Shown here: in pieces, positions 7,731 to 17,331 of the stretch | Numbering within the stretch: the first letter of the stretch is position 1 | Layout: each line of letters opens with the position of its first letter | Assembly (NCBI GenBank): GCA_041395845.1 | Contig: JAWKZS010000003.1 | Span: forward strand, 186,001-250,000 | DNA: 64,000 bases | Direction of reading: 5' to 3' | Source: Ch67 sp041395845 | GTDB lineage: Bacteria; Pseudomonadota; Gammaproteobacteria; Pseudomonadales; Ketobacteraceae | Made by a program: the position numbers and the translations under genes | The notes under the pieces: generated by a model | Seen by the model: the letters and a program-made list of their open reading frames with translations, nothing else | Database searches by the model: none | Told to the model about the DNA's origin: nothing

Positions 7731-9317
7731 ATGCCTTTTTACCCCGAGATCAGAACCCTGGGTGATTTCGCCCGTTTCCATCGTCAGCAACGTCCTGCAT
7801 CCCCGGCCTTTGTGTTTGAAGATCGCCAGATCGATTACCAGACCTTTGATCGACACACCAATCAGGTGGCCAATGGTGTATTGGCCGAAGGTCTGGCGCC
7901 GCAGAGCCGTGTGGCGGTGATGGGGCGCAACTCGGACTGGTATTACGAACTGCTGATCGGCAGCAGCAAGGCCGACATGGTCACGGTAGGTATCAACTGG
8001 CGTCTGGCTCCGCCGGAAGTCGCGTGGATTCTCAATGATGCCGAGGCGCGCATCCTGTTTGTCGGGCCGGAATTCATTCCGCTGTACGACAGCATCCGCG
8101 ATCAGCTGACCACGGTGGAAAAAGTCATCGTGCTGGCACCCTCCCACGATCGTTATCCCGCGTATCCACAATGGCGTGCCGCCCAGCCCGATCATGATCC
8201 GGATATCGATGTGAATCCCGATGATGTGGCGGTGCAGATGTACACCAGTGGTACCACCGGGCATCCCAAGGGCGTGCAGGTATCCCATCGCGCATTTTAT
8301 GTGTTGAATGACATTGCCGAGCAGTCCGGCGAGCCGGAAGAAGAGTGGACCACCTGGACCGATCAGGACGTGAGTCTGCTGGCGATGCCGAACTTTCATA
8401 TTGGCGGTACTGGCTGGGCGCTGATTGGCCTGTATGCCGGTGCCAAGCATGTGGTGCTGGGGGAATTCACGCCGGCGGGCTGTCTGCAGGCGATTCGTGA
8501 TCACGGCATTTCCAAGCTGTTTATCGTACCGGCGGCCATGCAGTTTGTACTGGCCGACCCGACCTGTGCGGACACGGATTTTTCCACGCTCAAATACATC
8601 GTTTACGGCGCCTCGCCGATTCCGCTGCCGCTGCTGCAGCGCGCCATGGATGTGTTCCAGTGTGGTTTCATCCAGCTGTACGGCATGACGGAAACCATTG
8701 GCGTCGGTACCTATCTGCCAGCCGAAGATCATCGCCCCGAGGGCCATCCGCGCATGCGCTCCGCCGGCAAGACCCGCCCTGGTGTCACTGTGGCCATCAA
8801 GGACAGCGCCGGCAATGTGGTGCCCAACGGCGTTATCGGCGAGATCTGCATCAAGTCACCTTCGAACATGCTGGGTTACTGGAAACGGCCGGACGCGACT
8901 GCATCCACGTTGATCGATGGCTGGGTGCACACCGGTGACGCCGGCTTCATGGATGACGATGGCTATGTCTACGTGCAGGATCGCATCAAGGACATGATTG
9001 TGTCCGGCGGTGAAAACATTTATCCGGCCGAAGTGGAAAGCGCACTGCACGGGCTGGAAGGCATCGCCGATGTGGCGGTGATCGGCGTGCCCGATGACAA
9101 GTGGGGCGAGGCGGTGAAAGCCTGCGTGGTGCTCAAGTCTGGTGCCAGTCTGACGCCCGAGCAGATCATCGCCTTTGCCCGCGAGCGTATCGCCGGTTAC
9201 AAGGTGCCGAAGTCGGTGGATTTCCTCGACGTGCTGCCGCGCAATCCGTCCGGCAAGATTCTCAAGCGGGAATTGCGTGCGCCGTACTGGGAAGGAAGGG
9301 ATCGGCAGGTCAACTGA
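7731..9317 (+). CDS. Long-chain-fatty-acid-CoA ligase-like acyl-CoA synthetase (AMP-forming)
   Basis: A 528-residue member of the ANL superfamily, activating a carboxylic acid (most likely a fatty acid) to the acyl-AMP and then the CoA thioester. Visible motifs are the P-loop-like MYTSGTTGHPKG (about 170-181), the adenine motif QLYGMTET, the ribose-binding Asp in WVHTGDAG, the hinge region DRIKDMIVSGGENIYP and the C-terminal catalytic lysine in NPSGKILKREL. ATG at 7731 follows AGAGGGA; an in-frame TTG 30 bases upstream is less likely. It stands alone and ends at a bidirectional terminator. The exact substrate cannot be read; aryl or short-chain acids remain possible. Confidence 0.88.
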   Translation: MPFYPEIRTLGDFARFHRQQRPASPAFVFEDRQIDYQTFDRHTNQVANGVLAEGLAPQSRVAVMGRNSDWYYELLIGSSKADMVTVGINWRLAPPEVAWILNDAEARILFVGPEFIPLYDSIRDQLTTVEKVIVLAPSHDRYPAYPQWRAAQPDHDPDIDVNPDDVAVQMYTSGTTGHPKGVQVSHRAFYVLNDIAEQSGEPEEEWTTWTDQDVSLLAMPNFHIGGTGWALIGLYAGAKHVVLGEFTPAGCLQAIRDHGISKLFIVPAAMQFVLADPTCADTDFSTLKYIVYGASPIPLPLLQRAMDVFQCGFIQLYGMTETIGVGTYLPAEDHRPEGHPRMRSAGKTRPGVTVAIKDSAGNVVPNGVIGEICIKSPSNMLGYWKRPDATASTLIDGWVHTGDAGFMDDDGYVYVQDRIKDMIVSGGENIYPAEVESALHGLEGIADVAVIGVPDDKWGEAVKACVVLKSGASLTPEQIIAFARERIAGYKVPKSVDFLDVLPRNPSGKILKRELRAPYWEGRDRQVN

Positions 9318-9340
9318 GGGCGGATAATTCCTCCAGGCAC

Positions 9341-9377
9341 AAAAAAGCGGAGCGCACGCAAGTGGCTCCGCTTTTTT
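9341..9377. terminator. Bidirectional terminator between acyl-CoA ligase and plsB
   Basis: AAAAAAGCGGAGC / GCTCCGCTTTTTT, a 13-bp stem with an 11-base loop between convergent genes, with a T-run on either strand. Confidence 0.88.
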
Positions 9378-9390
9378 GTTGCGGTCGGCG

Positions 9391-11892
9391 TCAGGCTTTC
9401 TTGTCTTCTTCCGGCAGTTTCAGTTCCTTGTCCAGATCCAGCCCGGCAATCTGCTGGATACTCTGACGCGCATCCGCACTCAGCAGTGAGTGGGCATCTT
9501 CGTGGGACTGCTTGAGCGGTTCGCCAAAGGCCAGCAACCCGTTCTCGTCGATCCACAGCATCTCGTTTTTCAGCAGCGCCTGAATGAAATTCTTGAACAG
9601 AGCCTTGTCGGAAAATTCCGGGCCGCTGAATTCATGCAGCAGCGACATGCGCTGGGCCAGCAGGGTGCAGAGTTCTTCCAGCTGTGCACGTCGCAGCTTG
9701 CCGGAGCCCGATTTGATCAGGATTTCAATGGTGATGTAGAAGCGTTCCAGCGACTGTTTTACCGTGCTGGCCAGGATGCTCAGGTGCATGGCTTCGCTGC
9801 TGCGCTGATCCGGCGCCCAGACTTCGTTGGCATCGCCATTCAGGTAACCGAATTCGATCATCAGGTCGACGCACTGCTGCACGAACGCCGGTACATCCTG
9901 TTCCTGCCAGTGGATATACAGTTCGGTCTGCATGAACGGATACATCTGCTGGGTCAGGCGGATCAGGGTGTCGCGGCTCAGGCGACGGTTGTTCTGCACC
10001 TGACAGGCCACCAGTGCCAGCAACGCAAACATGTGAATGATGTTGTTGCGGTAGTAGGTCATCAGCATGGCGTTGTCTTCTTCCAGCCGCAGCACATCCC
10101 CCAGCGGGTGTTTGCGGCGGCTCAGGATGCCCATGCGTTCGCAATACGCAATCACGTCGGCGCCGGTGATGTTGGGCACCACGGCGATATTGGAGTAAGG
10201 CATGCGACGCAGGAACGCCAGATAGAAATCCAGCTGTTTGGCCAGTGCCTTTTCATCCATCGCCAGTTTGGAACAGGACAGCAGCACCAGGCTCAGCAGG
10301 TTGACCGGATTCACCACCGCTGCATTGTTGATATGGGTAATGATCTGTTTGCCCAGGGCGTCGACGCTGGGGCTGAGCCACTTCGGCGGTTCGTTGTCGT
10401 CGTACTGTTGCTGCTGCCAGTCAGGATTCAGCCGGTTCAGAAACGGTGTCAGATGAATGGGTTCGCCAATGTTTACATGCACCTGGCCGAACGTGCCCTT
10501 GATCTTGCGCACAGTACGGATGATGTCAAATACCGATTCTTTCTTCTTGGCTTTGCCGTGCAGTTCACCAAGATAGGTGCCGCCTTCCAGCACTTTTTCG
10601 TAGCTGAAATGCACGGGTACAAACACAAACGGCCGGCGTTGCAGACGCAGGAAACTGCGGATGGTCATGTTCAGCATGCCGGGGCGCGGGTCCAGCAGAC
10701 GGCCGGTGCGGCTGCGTCCACCTTCGATAAAGTATTCCACCGAAAAGCCGCGATCGAAGACCAGATTCAGATATTCATTGAACACGGCGGAGTACAACCG
10801 GTTGCCTTTGAAACTGCGCCGCATGAAGAACGCACCACCGCGCCGCAGGATCGGACCCACCACCGGCATGTTCAGGTTCACCCCGGCCGCAATGTGCGGG
10901 GGTACCAGACCGTTCACGTACACCACATAGGACATCAGCAGGTAATCGATGTGGCTGCGGTGGCAGGGCACGTAAATCACTTCGTTGTCTTTCGCCACTT
11001 TCATCAGGCGATCGAGGCCGTGCACCTGCACGCCATCGTAGAGCTTGTTCCACAGCCAGGTGAGTACCAGCAGATACAGGCGAATCACCGGGTGGGAATA
11101 GTCGGCGGCGATTTCTTCGGCATAGCTGCGGGCGGCGGCGAGGGCTTTTTTCTCGTTACTCTTGCTGCGGCGGGCTTCGGCTTCAATTTCTGCCATCACG
11201 TTCGGCGTGTGCAGGATGGTGTTGACCAGGGTGCGGCGGTGCGACAGGTCAGGGCCGATGGCGGCTTCCCGCAGGCGACGGAAGTGGGTACGCAATACCC
11301 GGGCGATCTTGCGGACGGTGCGTTCCTTTGGCAAGCCTTCGCTCAGGATCTGGCGTACTGACATGGGTTCGCTGAAATGCACCAGGGTCTCGCGGCCCTG
11401 GGCGATGATGATGAACAGTTTGCGGAACATGCCCGGTACGCCCCAGGTGTCCGAAAACAGGATCTTGAAGATAGAGTTTTCCCGGTTGGGCGCACGGCCC
11501 CAGAACACTGACACCGGCACCAGCTGTACATCCTGTTCCGGATGCTGTTCCAGCCAGTCCAGCAGAGCAACCATCTTCTTGGGCTGTTTGTCCGGGGTCA
11601 TCTGGCCGAACCAGCCCTGCTGGCTCAGAAACACCAGTGCGTTGCGCAGGTTGAGCCCCTCCAGCGCCAGGCCGTCAGCGGGGCGCGGCAGGCCCAAGTT
11701 CTGGCATTCCTGATCCACCACCAGATAATCGGCGAAGGATTCGTCCTTCAGCACGTAAACGACCGGCCGGCTGGTATCCAGGTGCAGGGTGGTGGCGGCG
11801 TCGGCAGACGGCCGCACCCGGGTGCGCACCATCAGAAACAGGAATTTACGGAACAGCCAGGTAAACAACAGATCAAGTCCTAACCAGCGCAT
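9391..11892 (-). CDS. plsB: Glycerol-3-phosphate 1-O-acyltransferase PlsB
   Basis: PlsB acylates sn-glycerol-3-phosphate at position 1, the first step of phospholipid synthesis, at the inner membrane. The 833-residue product (E. coli 807) has acyltransferase block I CHRSHIDYLLMSYV with the catalytic His and Asp, block III FIEGGRSRTGRLLDP and block IV FVPVHFSYEKVLEG, plus an N-terminal hydrophobic stretch (LLFTWLFRKFLFLM). I chose the ATG at 11890-11892 (MRWLGLDLL); the frame is open 32 codons further but those are not family-like. It is divergent from the ABC transporter operon and convergent with the acyl-CoA ligase. Confidence 0.95.
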   Translation of the reverse strand: MRWLGLDLLFTWLFRKFLFLMVRTRVRPSADAATTLHLDTSRPVVYVLKDESFADYLVVDQECQNLGLPRPADGLALEGLNLRNALVFLSQQGWFGQMTPDKQPKKMVALLDWLEQHPEQDVQLVPVSVFWGRAPNRENSIFKILFSDTWGVPGMFRKLFIIIAQGRETLVHFSEPMSVRQILSEGLPKERTVRKIARVLRTHFRRLREAAIGPDLSHRRTLVNTILHTPNVMAEIEAEARRSKSNEKKALAAARSYAEEIAADYSHPVIRLYLLVLTWLWNKLYDGVQVHGLDRLMKVAKDNEVIYVPCHRSHIDYLLMSYVVYVNGLVPPHIAAGVNLNMPVVGPILRRGGAFFMRRSFKGNRLYSAVFNEYLNLVFDRGFSVEYFIEGGRSRTGRLLDPRPGMLNMTIRSFLRLQRRPFVFVPVHFSYEKVLEGGTYLGELHGKAKKKESVFDIIRTVRKIKGTFGQVHVNIGEPIHLTPFLNRLNPDWQQQQYDDNEPPKWLSPSVDALGKQIITHINNAAVVNPVNLLSLVLLSCSKLAMDEKALAKQLDFYLAFLRRMPYSNIAVVPNITGADVIAYCERMGILSRRKHPLGDVLRLEEDNAMLMTYYRNNIIHMFALLALVACQVQNNRRLSRDTLIRLTQQMYPFMQTELYIHWQEQDVPAFVQQCVDLMIEFGYLNGDANEVWAPDQRSSEAMHLSILASTVKQSLERFYITIEILIKSGSGKLRRAQLEELCTLLAQRMSLLHEFSGPEFSDKALFKNFIQALLKNEMLWIDENGLLAFGEPLKQSHEDAHSLLSADARQSIQQIAGLDLDKELKLPEEDKKA

Positions 11893-12213
11893 CAGTGCAC
11901 AACCTTTGTCTGAGTGTTGGCGGCAGGGGCCATCCGGGCGCCCCGCCGAATTTGGCTGCAGTCTAATCGCTCTGTCCGTTGCAGGCAAAGCGGGGTGGGG
12001 GTGCCCTGTAACAAAACATTAATGGCCAATACAGGCTGAATCCGTTGAATCAGCGGCGCCGGATTCATATAGTGCCCCTCCTGAATACGATCGGTGTCGA
12101 ACCATTTGGGATTGACCCGGTCAAAATGGCGGTTTTTCTACCTTCAGCTTTTTTGTCAGTTGGCCGGGCGCGGCGAGCGTGTCCGGCGTTGATTATTGTG
12201 AAAAGGAAACACC
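11893..12213. other. Divergent intergenic region plsB / ABC exporter operon
   Basis: 321 bases without a gene. It holds the promoter of the exporter operon (12045-12073) followed by a leader of about 130 bases. The plsB promoter must lie in the left half, but I cannot point to a convincing one. Confidence 0.5.
12045..12073 (+). promoter_or_regulatory. Predicted sigma-70 promoter of the Gld-type ABC operon
   Basis: TTGAAT (12045-12050) and TATAGT (12068-12073) with an ideal 17-base spacer, giving a start near 12080. Confidence 0.6.
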
Positions 12214-13134
12214 ATGATCAAAATCGATAACTTGACCAAGACCTTTGGCCAGTTCACGGCGGTGAATGGCCTGTCGTTCCGGGTCCAGCCGGGGGAAGTG
12301 CTGGGTTTTCTGGGCCCCAACGGGGCCGGTAAGTCCACTACCATGAAAATGATTACCGGCTTTCTGGCGCCTACATCGGGCCAGGTGACCATCATGGGCC
12401 ATGACACCACCGCCGCGCCCCTCAAGGCCAAGCAGCTGGTGGGCTATCTGCCGGAAGGGGCCCCCAGCTATGGCGATATGACAGTTGAGCAGTTCCTGCG
12501 CTTTATCGGCCAGGTCCGTGGCTACCGTGGGGCCGAGCTGGGCGCCCGGGTGGAGCGGGTCATCAGCTCGCTGCAGCTGGACAACGTGCTGCACCAGTCC
12601 ATCGAAACCCTGTCCAAAGGCTTCAAACGTCGGGTCGGTCTGGCCCAGGCGATCATTCACGATCCCCAGGTGCTGATCCTGGATGAGCCCACCGACGGCC
12701 TCGATCCCAACCAGAAGCAGGAAGTGCGTAACCTGATTGCCAATCTGTCGAAGGACAAGATCGTGATCGTGTCGACCCATATTCTGGAAGAGGTGTCGGC
12801 GGTCTGTACCCGCGCGATCATCATCGCCGGTGGCCGCATTCTGGCGGATGGTACCCCCGCAGAACTGGAAGCCCGTTCCCGCTATCACGGCGCCATTACC
12901 CTGGGACTGGACCAGCAGGGCAATGCCCGCGAACTGCTGGCCGCGCTGCCGGAAGCCGCGAGTGTCGAGGCCGGCGCCAACGGCACCCTGGTGGTATTCC
13001 CCAAACCGGGAAAGCAGCTGTTCGAACCAGTGAACCAGCTGATCCGGCAGCAGCAGTGGCAGGTCAACGAACTGCATGTGGAGCGTGGCCGCCTCGATGA
13101 AGTATTCCGCACCATCACCCGGGAGGTGGCGTGA
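12214..13134 (+). CDS. ABC exporter ATP-binding protein (GldA/CcmA-like)
   Basis: A 306-residue ATPase subunit of an ABC-2 exporter. Walker A is GPNGAGKST (about 34-42), the signature is the variant LSKGFKRRV, Walker B is VLILDEPTDGLD, and the switch His is in VSTHILEE. A C-terminal extension of about 90 residues follows the ATPase, as in GldA and drug or polysaccharide exporters. Its stop codon overlaps the permease ATG (TGATG). It is the first gene of a three-gene operon with a permease and a GldG-like protein. In Bacteroidota GldAFG serves gliding; in gammaproteobacteria the substrate of these operons is unknown. Confidence 0.92.
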   Translation: MIKIDNLTKTFGQFTAVNGLSFRVQPGEVLGFLGPNGAGKSTTMKMITGFLAPTSGQVTIMGHDTTAAPLKAKQLVGYLPEGAPSYGDMTVEQFLRFIGQVRGYRGAELGARVERVISSLQLDNVLHQSIETLSKGFKRRVGLAQAIIHDPQVLILDEPTDGLDPNQKQEVRNLIANLSKDKIVIVSTHILEEVSAVCTRAIIIAGGRILADGTPAELEARSRYHGAITLGLDQQGNARELLAALPEAASVEAGANGTLVVFPKPGKQLFEPVNQLIRQQQWQVNELHVERGRLDEVFRTITREVA

Positions 13135-13868
13135 TGAAGAGTCTGAGCGTGATTCTCAAGCGTGAACTGGCCAGTTATTTCGCGACGCCGCTGGCCTATG
13201 TGTTTATTGTGATCTTTCTGATGCTGGCCGGATCGTTCACTTTCTTCTTCGGCAATTTCTTCCAGAACGGGCAGGCGGATCTGCGGGCATTCTTTGCCTA
13301 TCATCCCTGGCTCTACCTGTTCCTGGTGCCGGCCCTGTCCATGCGCCTGTGGGCCGAGGAACGCAAGTCCGGCACCCTGGAACTGCTGATGACCCTGCCG
13401 CTGACCCTGCGTGACATGGTGCTGGGCAAATTCCTGGCTGCCTGGCTGTTCACCGGTATTGCGCTGGTACTCACCTTCCCGATCTGGATCACGGTGAATT
13501 ATCTGGGTGATCCGGACAACGGCGTGATCATCGCCGGCTACATCGGCAGCTGGCTGATGGCTGGCAGCATGCTGGCCATTGGTGCCTGCATTTCCGCCAC
13601 CACCCGCAATCAGGTGATCGCCTTCATCGTCAGTGTGGTGGTGTGTTTCCTGTTCATGGTCAGCGGCATGGATATCGTGCAGGGCTGGTTGCCGGCCTGG
13701 ATGCCGGACACCGTGAAGTCGTCGGTGGCCGCGCTGAGTTTTCTCACTCATTTCAATTCCATCGTGAAGGGCGTGCTGGATCTGCGCGATCTGGTCTATT
13801 TCCTGATCCTGATCGGCGGCTGGCTGCTGGCCAATGCCATCGTGATCGACATGAAAAAAGCGAATTGA
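13134..13868 (+). CDS. ABC-2 type permease (GldF-like)
   Basis: A 244-residue inner-membrane permease with about six transmembrane segments, starting with a TM at about residues 19-42 and ending with one at about 220-240. Between TM1 and TM2 it carries the family's conserved MRLWAEERKSGTLELLMTLPLT segment, the coupling region of ABC-2 permeases. The ATG at 13134 shares its A with the stop codon of the ATPase gene, after a GGAGG ribosome site; the GTG at 13131 is the less likely start. Functionally it must pair with the ATPase upstream. Confidence 0.92.
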   Translation: MKSLSVILKRELASYFATPLAYVFIVIFLMLAGSFTFFFGNFFQNGQADLRAFFAYHPWLYLFLVPALSMRLWAEERKSGTLELLMTLPLTLRDMVLGKFLAAWLFTGIALVLTFPIWITVNYLGDPDNGVIIAGYIGSWLMAGSMLAIGACISATTRNQVIAFIVSVVVCFLFMVSGMDIVQGWLPAWMPDTVKSSVAALSFLTHFNSIVKGVLDLRDLVYFLILIGGWLLANAIVIDMKKAN

Positions 13869-13883
13869 TAAGGAGCCACCGCG

Positions 13884-15836
13884 ATGCGAGTAACGAAATG
13901 GTTTTCCGGCGCTGGCCTGGTTTTGCTGGCGCTGCTGGTCCTGTTTTCCACCCTCTTCACCGACTGGGCTTTCAAAGGTCTGCGGTTCGACCTGACGGAA
14001 GGCGGCGTTTACACACTGTCCGACGGCAGCAAGAACATCATCCGCAATGTGTCCGAACCGGTGGAGTTGACGTTCTATTTCTCCCAGACCGTTGCGAAGG
14101 ATGCACCGGGCTGGCAGCAGTATGCCAAGCAGGTACGTGAACTGCTGGAAGAATTTGTACTGCACTCCAAGGGTAAACTGAGCCTCAAAGTGGTCGATCC
14201 CGAGCCGTTTTCCGAAGCGGAAGACGAAGCCGCTGCTGCAGGACTGAGCCCGGTGAACGCTGGCAACGATCAGCTGTTTTTCGGTCTGGTCGCCAGTGTG
14301 ACGCCACCCAGGGCCGAAGGTGACGACAAGGCCCCGGAGTCCCGCAGTGATGTGATTGCCCTGTTCAGCCCCGACCGGCAGGAATTTCTGGAATACGATA
14401 TCGCCAAGCTGATCTATCAGGTCGGACAGAGCGGCAAACCGAAAATCGGTCTGCTCACCGGTCTGGAATTGCAGGGCGGCTTCGACTTCATGACCCGCAC
14501 GCCGTCGATGCCTTGGGCAGTGATGGGGCAGCTGCAGCAACTGTTCGACGTGGTGACCCTGACCGGCACCGAACAGGAAATCAGCCCGGATGAGTATCAG
14601 CTGCTGTTGCTGATCCATCCGAAAAATGTATCTGACGCCATGCAGTTCGCCATCGATCAGTATGTCTTGAAGGGCGGCCGGGCGCTGATCTTCGTCGATC
14701 CGTTTGCCGAGCAGGAAAAGGCCATGGGGCCGGAGGCTGGCGAGCGCAGTTCCGATCTGGCGACCCTGTTCAAGGCCTGGGGTGTGGACTACGACAAAGC
14801 GAAATTCGTCGGCGATGCCCAGCTGGCATTGCAGGTCGGCATGGGGCAGGGACGGGCGCCGGTGCGTCACCTGGGCATCCTGCAGCTGAGCGACAGCAAC
14901 ATCAACCGTGACGACAACATGGTCAGCAAGCTGGAAACCGTGCATTTCTCTACCACCGGTTTCCTGGCACCGCTCAAGGATGCGAAAACCAGCTTTGAAC
15001 CCCTGATGCAGACGAGCGAATACGCCATGCCGCTGGATGTGTCGAAGCTGGCCATGCTGCAGGACCCGAGCGACCTGGCGCGCGGCTTCCAGCCGACAGG
15101 GCAGCGCTACGCACTGGCGGCCCGGGTACGTGGTGACGTGGCAACTGCCTTCCCGGACGGTGCGCCGAAAAAGGTGGCGGAATCCAACGAAGGTGACAAC
15201 GCAGCAGATGCTGATGCGGCCAAGCCCGAGGCGGACAACGCAGACGAACCGGCCGACAAGGAATACCTGAAAGCCTCCGTCAAACCCATCAACGTGGTGA
15301 TCGTGGCGGATACCGATGTGCTGTCGGATCGTCTGTGGGTCCAGGTGCACCAGTTCTTCGGCCAGCAGATCATGCAACCGTTCGCGGACAACGGCGACTT
15401 CCTGTTCAATACCGTGGATATGCTGTCCGGCAGCCCCGATCTGATCGACATCCGTGGCCGTGGCCGCTTCTTCCGTCCGTTTACCGTGGTGAAGGAAATG
15501 CAGCGGGAAGCCGAAGCGGATTTCCGTCAGGTGGAAGAGGCCCTCAATACCCGCCTGCAGGACATCGAAGCCAGGCTGGCGCAACTGCAACAGCAGCAGG
15601 GTGAAGACGGCAACGTGATTACCCTGACCCCGGAAATGCAGGCAGACCTGCTCAAGTTCCAGCAGGAAAAGCTCAGCATCCGCAAGCAGCTGCGTGAAGT
15701 ACAGCACCAGCTCAACAAGGATATCGACCAGCTTGATTTCAACCTGCGGCTGATCAATATCGCCGGTGTACCGCTACTGCTCACCCTGGTGGTGATTGCT
15801 GTCGCGCTGGTGCGGCGCAAGCGCGCCCGGGGCTGA
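13884..15836 (+). CDS. GldG-like ABC transport auxiliary protein
   Basis: A 650-residue protein with an N-terminal TM anchor (about residues 9-28), a large predicted periplasmic region and a C-terminal TM (about 622-642) followed by a basic RRKRARG tail. The beginning of the soluble part (RFDLTEGGVYTLSDGSK, then PVELTFYFS) is the typical GldG start. An acidic, Ala-rich low-complexity linker (about 430-460) and a coiled-coil rich in Gln/Glu (about 530-615) precede the last TM. AAGGAG at 13870-13875 is its ribosome site. It belongs to the exporter operon; the protein may tie the pump to an envelope substrate. Precise role unknown. Confidence 0.88.
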   Translation: MRVTKWFSGAGLVLLALLVLFSTLFTDWAFKGLRFDLTEGGVYTLSDGSKNIIRNVSEPVELTFYFSQTVAKDAPGWQQYAKQVRELLEEFVLHSKGKLSLKVVDPEPFSEAEDEAAAAGLSPVNAGNDQLFFGLVASVTPPRAEGDDKAPESRSDVIALFSPDRQEFLEYDIAKLIYQVGQSGKPKIGLLTGLELQGGFDFMTRTPSMPWAVMGQLQQLFDVVTLTGTEQEISPDEYQLLLLIHPKNVSDAMQFAIDQYVLKGGRALIFVDPFAEQEKAMGPEAGERSSDLATLFKAWGVDYDKAKFVGDAQLALQVGMGQGRAPVRHLGILQLSDSNINRDDNMVSKLETVHFSTTGFLAPLKDAKTSFEPLMQTSEYAMPLDVSKLAMLQDPSDLARGFQPTGQRYALAARVRGDVATAFPDGAPKKVAESNEGDNAADADAAKPEADNADEPADKEYLKASVKPINVVIVADTDVLSDRLWVQVHQFFGQQIMQPFADNGDFLFNTVDMLSGSPDLIDIRGRGRFFRPFTVVKEMQREAEADFRQVEEALNTRLQDIEARLAQLQQQQGEDGNVITLTPEMQADLLKFQQEKLSIRKQLREVQHQLNKDIDQLDFNLRLINIAGVPLLLTLVVIAVALVRRKRARG

Positions 15837-15905
15837 TTCCGGTTGCAAATCCTGCCGGGCGCGTTAGTGTTTCAGCCATCCAATGACTGACACCCTGACG
15901 CGCCC

Positions 15906-17222
15906 ATGACCCTCTCTACCACACTCATTACCGATGCCCTGGCGGACCTGCCGGGGCATACCCGTCTGGTGGTGGGCTTCAGCGGCGGGCTCGACTCCAC
16001 GGTGCTGCTGCACCTGGCTCACCGGTGCCGGCAGACCTATCCGGCGCTCAACGTCGTCGCCCTGCATGTCAATCATCAGCTGCAACCGGCCGCTGACCAG
16101 TGGCAACTGCACTGCGAACTGCTGTGCCGGCACTGGCGGATTCCGTTTCTGAGCGACGTCGTTCGCGTCGACCGGGAGCAGTCCAGTCTGGAACAGGCCG
16201 CACGGGACGCCCGCTATGCCGCGTTCCGCCGCCACCTGCAACCCGATGACCTGCTACTGCTGGCCCATCATCGCGACGATCAGGTGGAAACCCTGTTCCA
16301 GCGCCTGTTGCGGGGCAGTGGGCCGCTCGGCCTCGGGGGAATGGGCAGTGTTTCCCGCCAGCCGGGTCTGACCATCCTGCGGCCCCTGCTGGAACAGGAT
16401 CGCGCCGATCTGGAAGCCTATGCCCGCGATCATGGCCTGGACTGGATCGATGATCCCTCCAACGCCGACACCGGTTTCGAACGCAACTTCCTCCGCCATC
16501 AGGTATTGCCGTCGCTGCGCACCCGCTGGCCCCGGCTCAACCAGACGGTGGCCCGGGCGGCCCGGCTCAGCCGGGACTCGGCCCAGCTGCTGGATGAACT
16601 GGCGCTGATCGATGCCGGTGAGCCTGTGACCGCCGGGAATCCGCTGCCCATCCCTGTCCTGCAGTCATTGAGCCAGGCGCGGGCCATGAATCTGCTGCGC
16701 TACTGGATCCGGCAGCATGGCACCACGGCCCCCAGCGAGGCCCAGCTGGCACGGGTACTGATGGAAATCCTGCCGGCGCAGGACGATGCCCAGCCGGTGG
16801 TCAGCTGGGGCCAGCATCAGTTGCGACGCTACCGGCAGGGGCTCTACTGCCTGCCGTTGCTGCCGTTGTCGGCGCCAGTGGATCTGCCGTTTGTACCCGG
16901 CGAGGATGCACCGGCGCTACCGGTTGGCCGGCTGGTTCAGGCCGAAGGGCAGGGCACAGCCTTTTCCCGTAGCCGAATCCTTCAGTCCGATCTTCGTCTG
17001 TGCACCCGCCAGGGTGGCGAACGGCTCAAACCGGCGGGCAGGCCGGGCAATTCCCTCAAACACTGGCTCCAGGCCCTGCGGGTGCCGCCCTGGTGGCGGG
17101 ACCACTGGCCAATCCTGTATGCGGGCGACCAGATTGCCGGCCTGCCGGGCCTCGTGGTGTGTGAAGGCTTCCAGCCCGCGGGGCCGGACGACGCGCTCTG
17201 GCTGGGCTGGCAGTCGCGTTGA
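15906..17222 (+). CDS. tilS: tRNA(Ile)-lysidine synthetase TilS
   Basis: TilS converts C34 of the CAU-anticodon tRNA-Ile to lysidine, switching it from Met to Ile decoding; it is essential. The 438-residue protein has the PP-loop SGGLDSTVLL (about residues 24-33), the N-terminal ATPase domain with LAHHRDDQVET and IDDPSNADTGFERNFLRH, then the substrate-binding and C-terminal domains (RQGGERLKPAGR near 370). No strong Shine-Dalgarno is visible before the ATG at 15906. Its stop codon lies inside the -35 box of the pyrG promoter. Confidence 0.95.
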   Translation: MTLSTTLITDALADLPGHTRLVVGFSGGLDSTVLLHLAHRCRQTYPALNVVALHVNHQLQPAADQWQLHCELLCRHWRIPFLSDVVRVDREQSSLEQAARDARYAAFRRHLQPDDLLLLAHHRDDQVETLFQRLLRGSGPLGLGGMGSVSRQPGLTILRPLLEQDRADLEAYARDHGLDWIDDPSNADTGFERNFLRHQVLPSLRTRWPRLNQTVARAARLSRDSAQLLDELALIDAGEPVTAGNPLPIPVLQSLSQARAMNLLRYWIRQHGTTAPSEAQLARVLMEILPAQDDAQPVVSWGQHQLRRYRQGLYCLPLLPLSAPVDLPFVPGEDAPALPVGRLVQAEGQGTAFSRSRILQSDLRLCTRQGGERLKPAGRPGNSLKHWLQALRVPPWWRDHWPILYAGDQIAGLPGLVVCEGFQPAGPDDALWLGWQSR

Positions 17223-17247
17223 GTCGACTGGCCGAATCGGGTAAACT
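17219..17247 (+). promoter_or_regulatory. Predicted sigma-70 promoter of pyrG
   Basis: TTGAGT (17219-17224) and TAAACT (17242-17247) with a 17-base spacer, overlapping the tilS stop codon. The leader to the pyrG ATG would be about 78 bases. Confidence 0.6.
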
Positions 17248-17331
17248 TGCCTCCCATCTTGAGCCCGGCCCAGCTCTGTCGGGCTGCTCTCATTTGTACA
17301 GATTCCATTCTCCGCTCACACTGGTACGTCG

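Noticed and set aside
6402..8747. A 781-codon open frame antisense to the small unknown, rsmJ and the acyl-CoA ligase
   Set aside because: It covers recognised genes on the other strand, has low-complexity His/Arg/Gln-rich translation, no family motifs and no ribosome site; typical antisense frame of a GC-rich genome.
9490..11361. A 623-codon plus-strand frame inside plsB
   Set aside because: Antisense to plsB motifs; translation dominated by His, Gln, Val and Phe.
12885..15707. A 940-codon open frame antisense to the GldG-like gene
   Set aside because: Gln/His/Arg-rich nonsense translation without motifs; the plus-strand genes are convincing.
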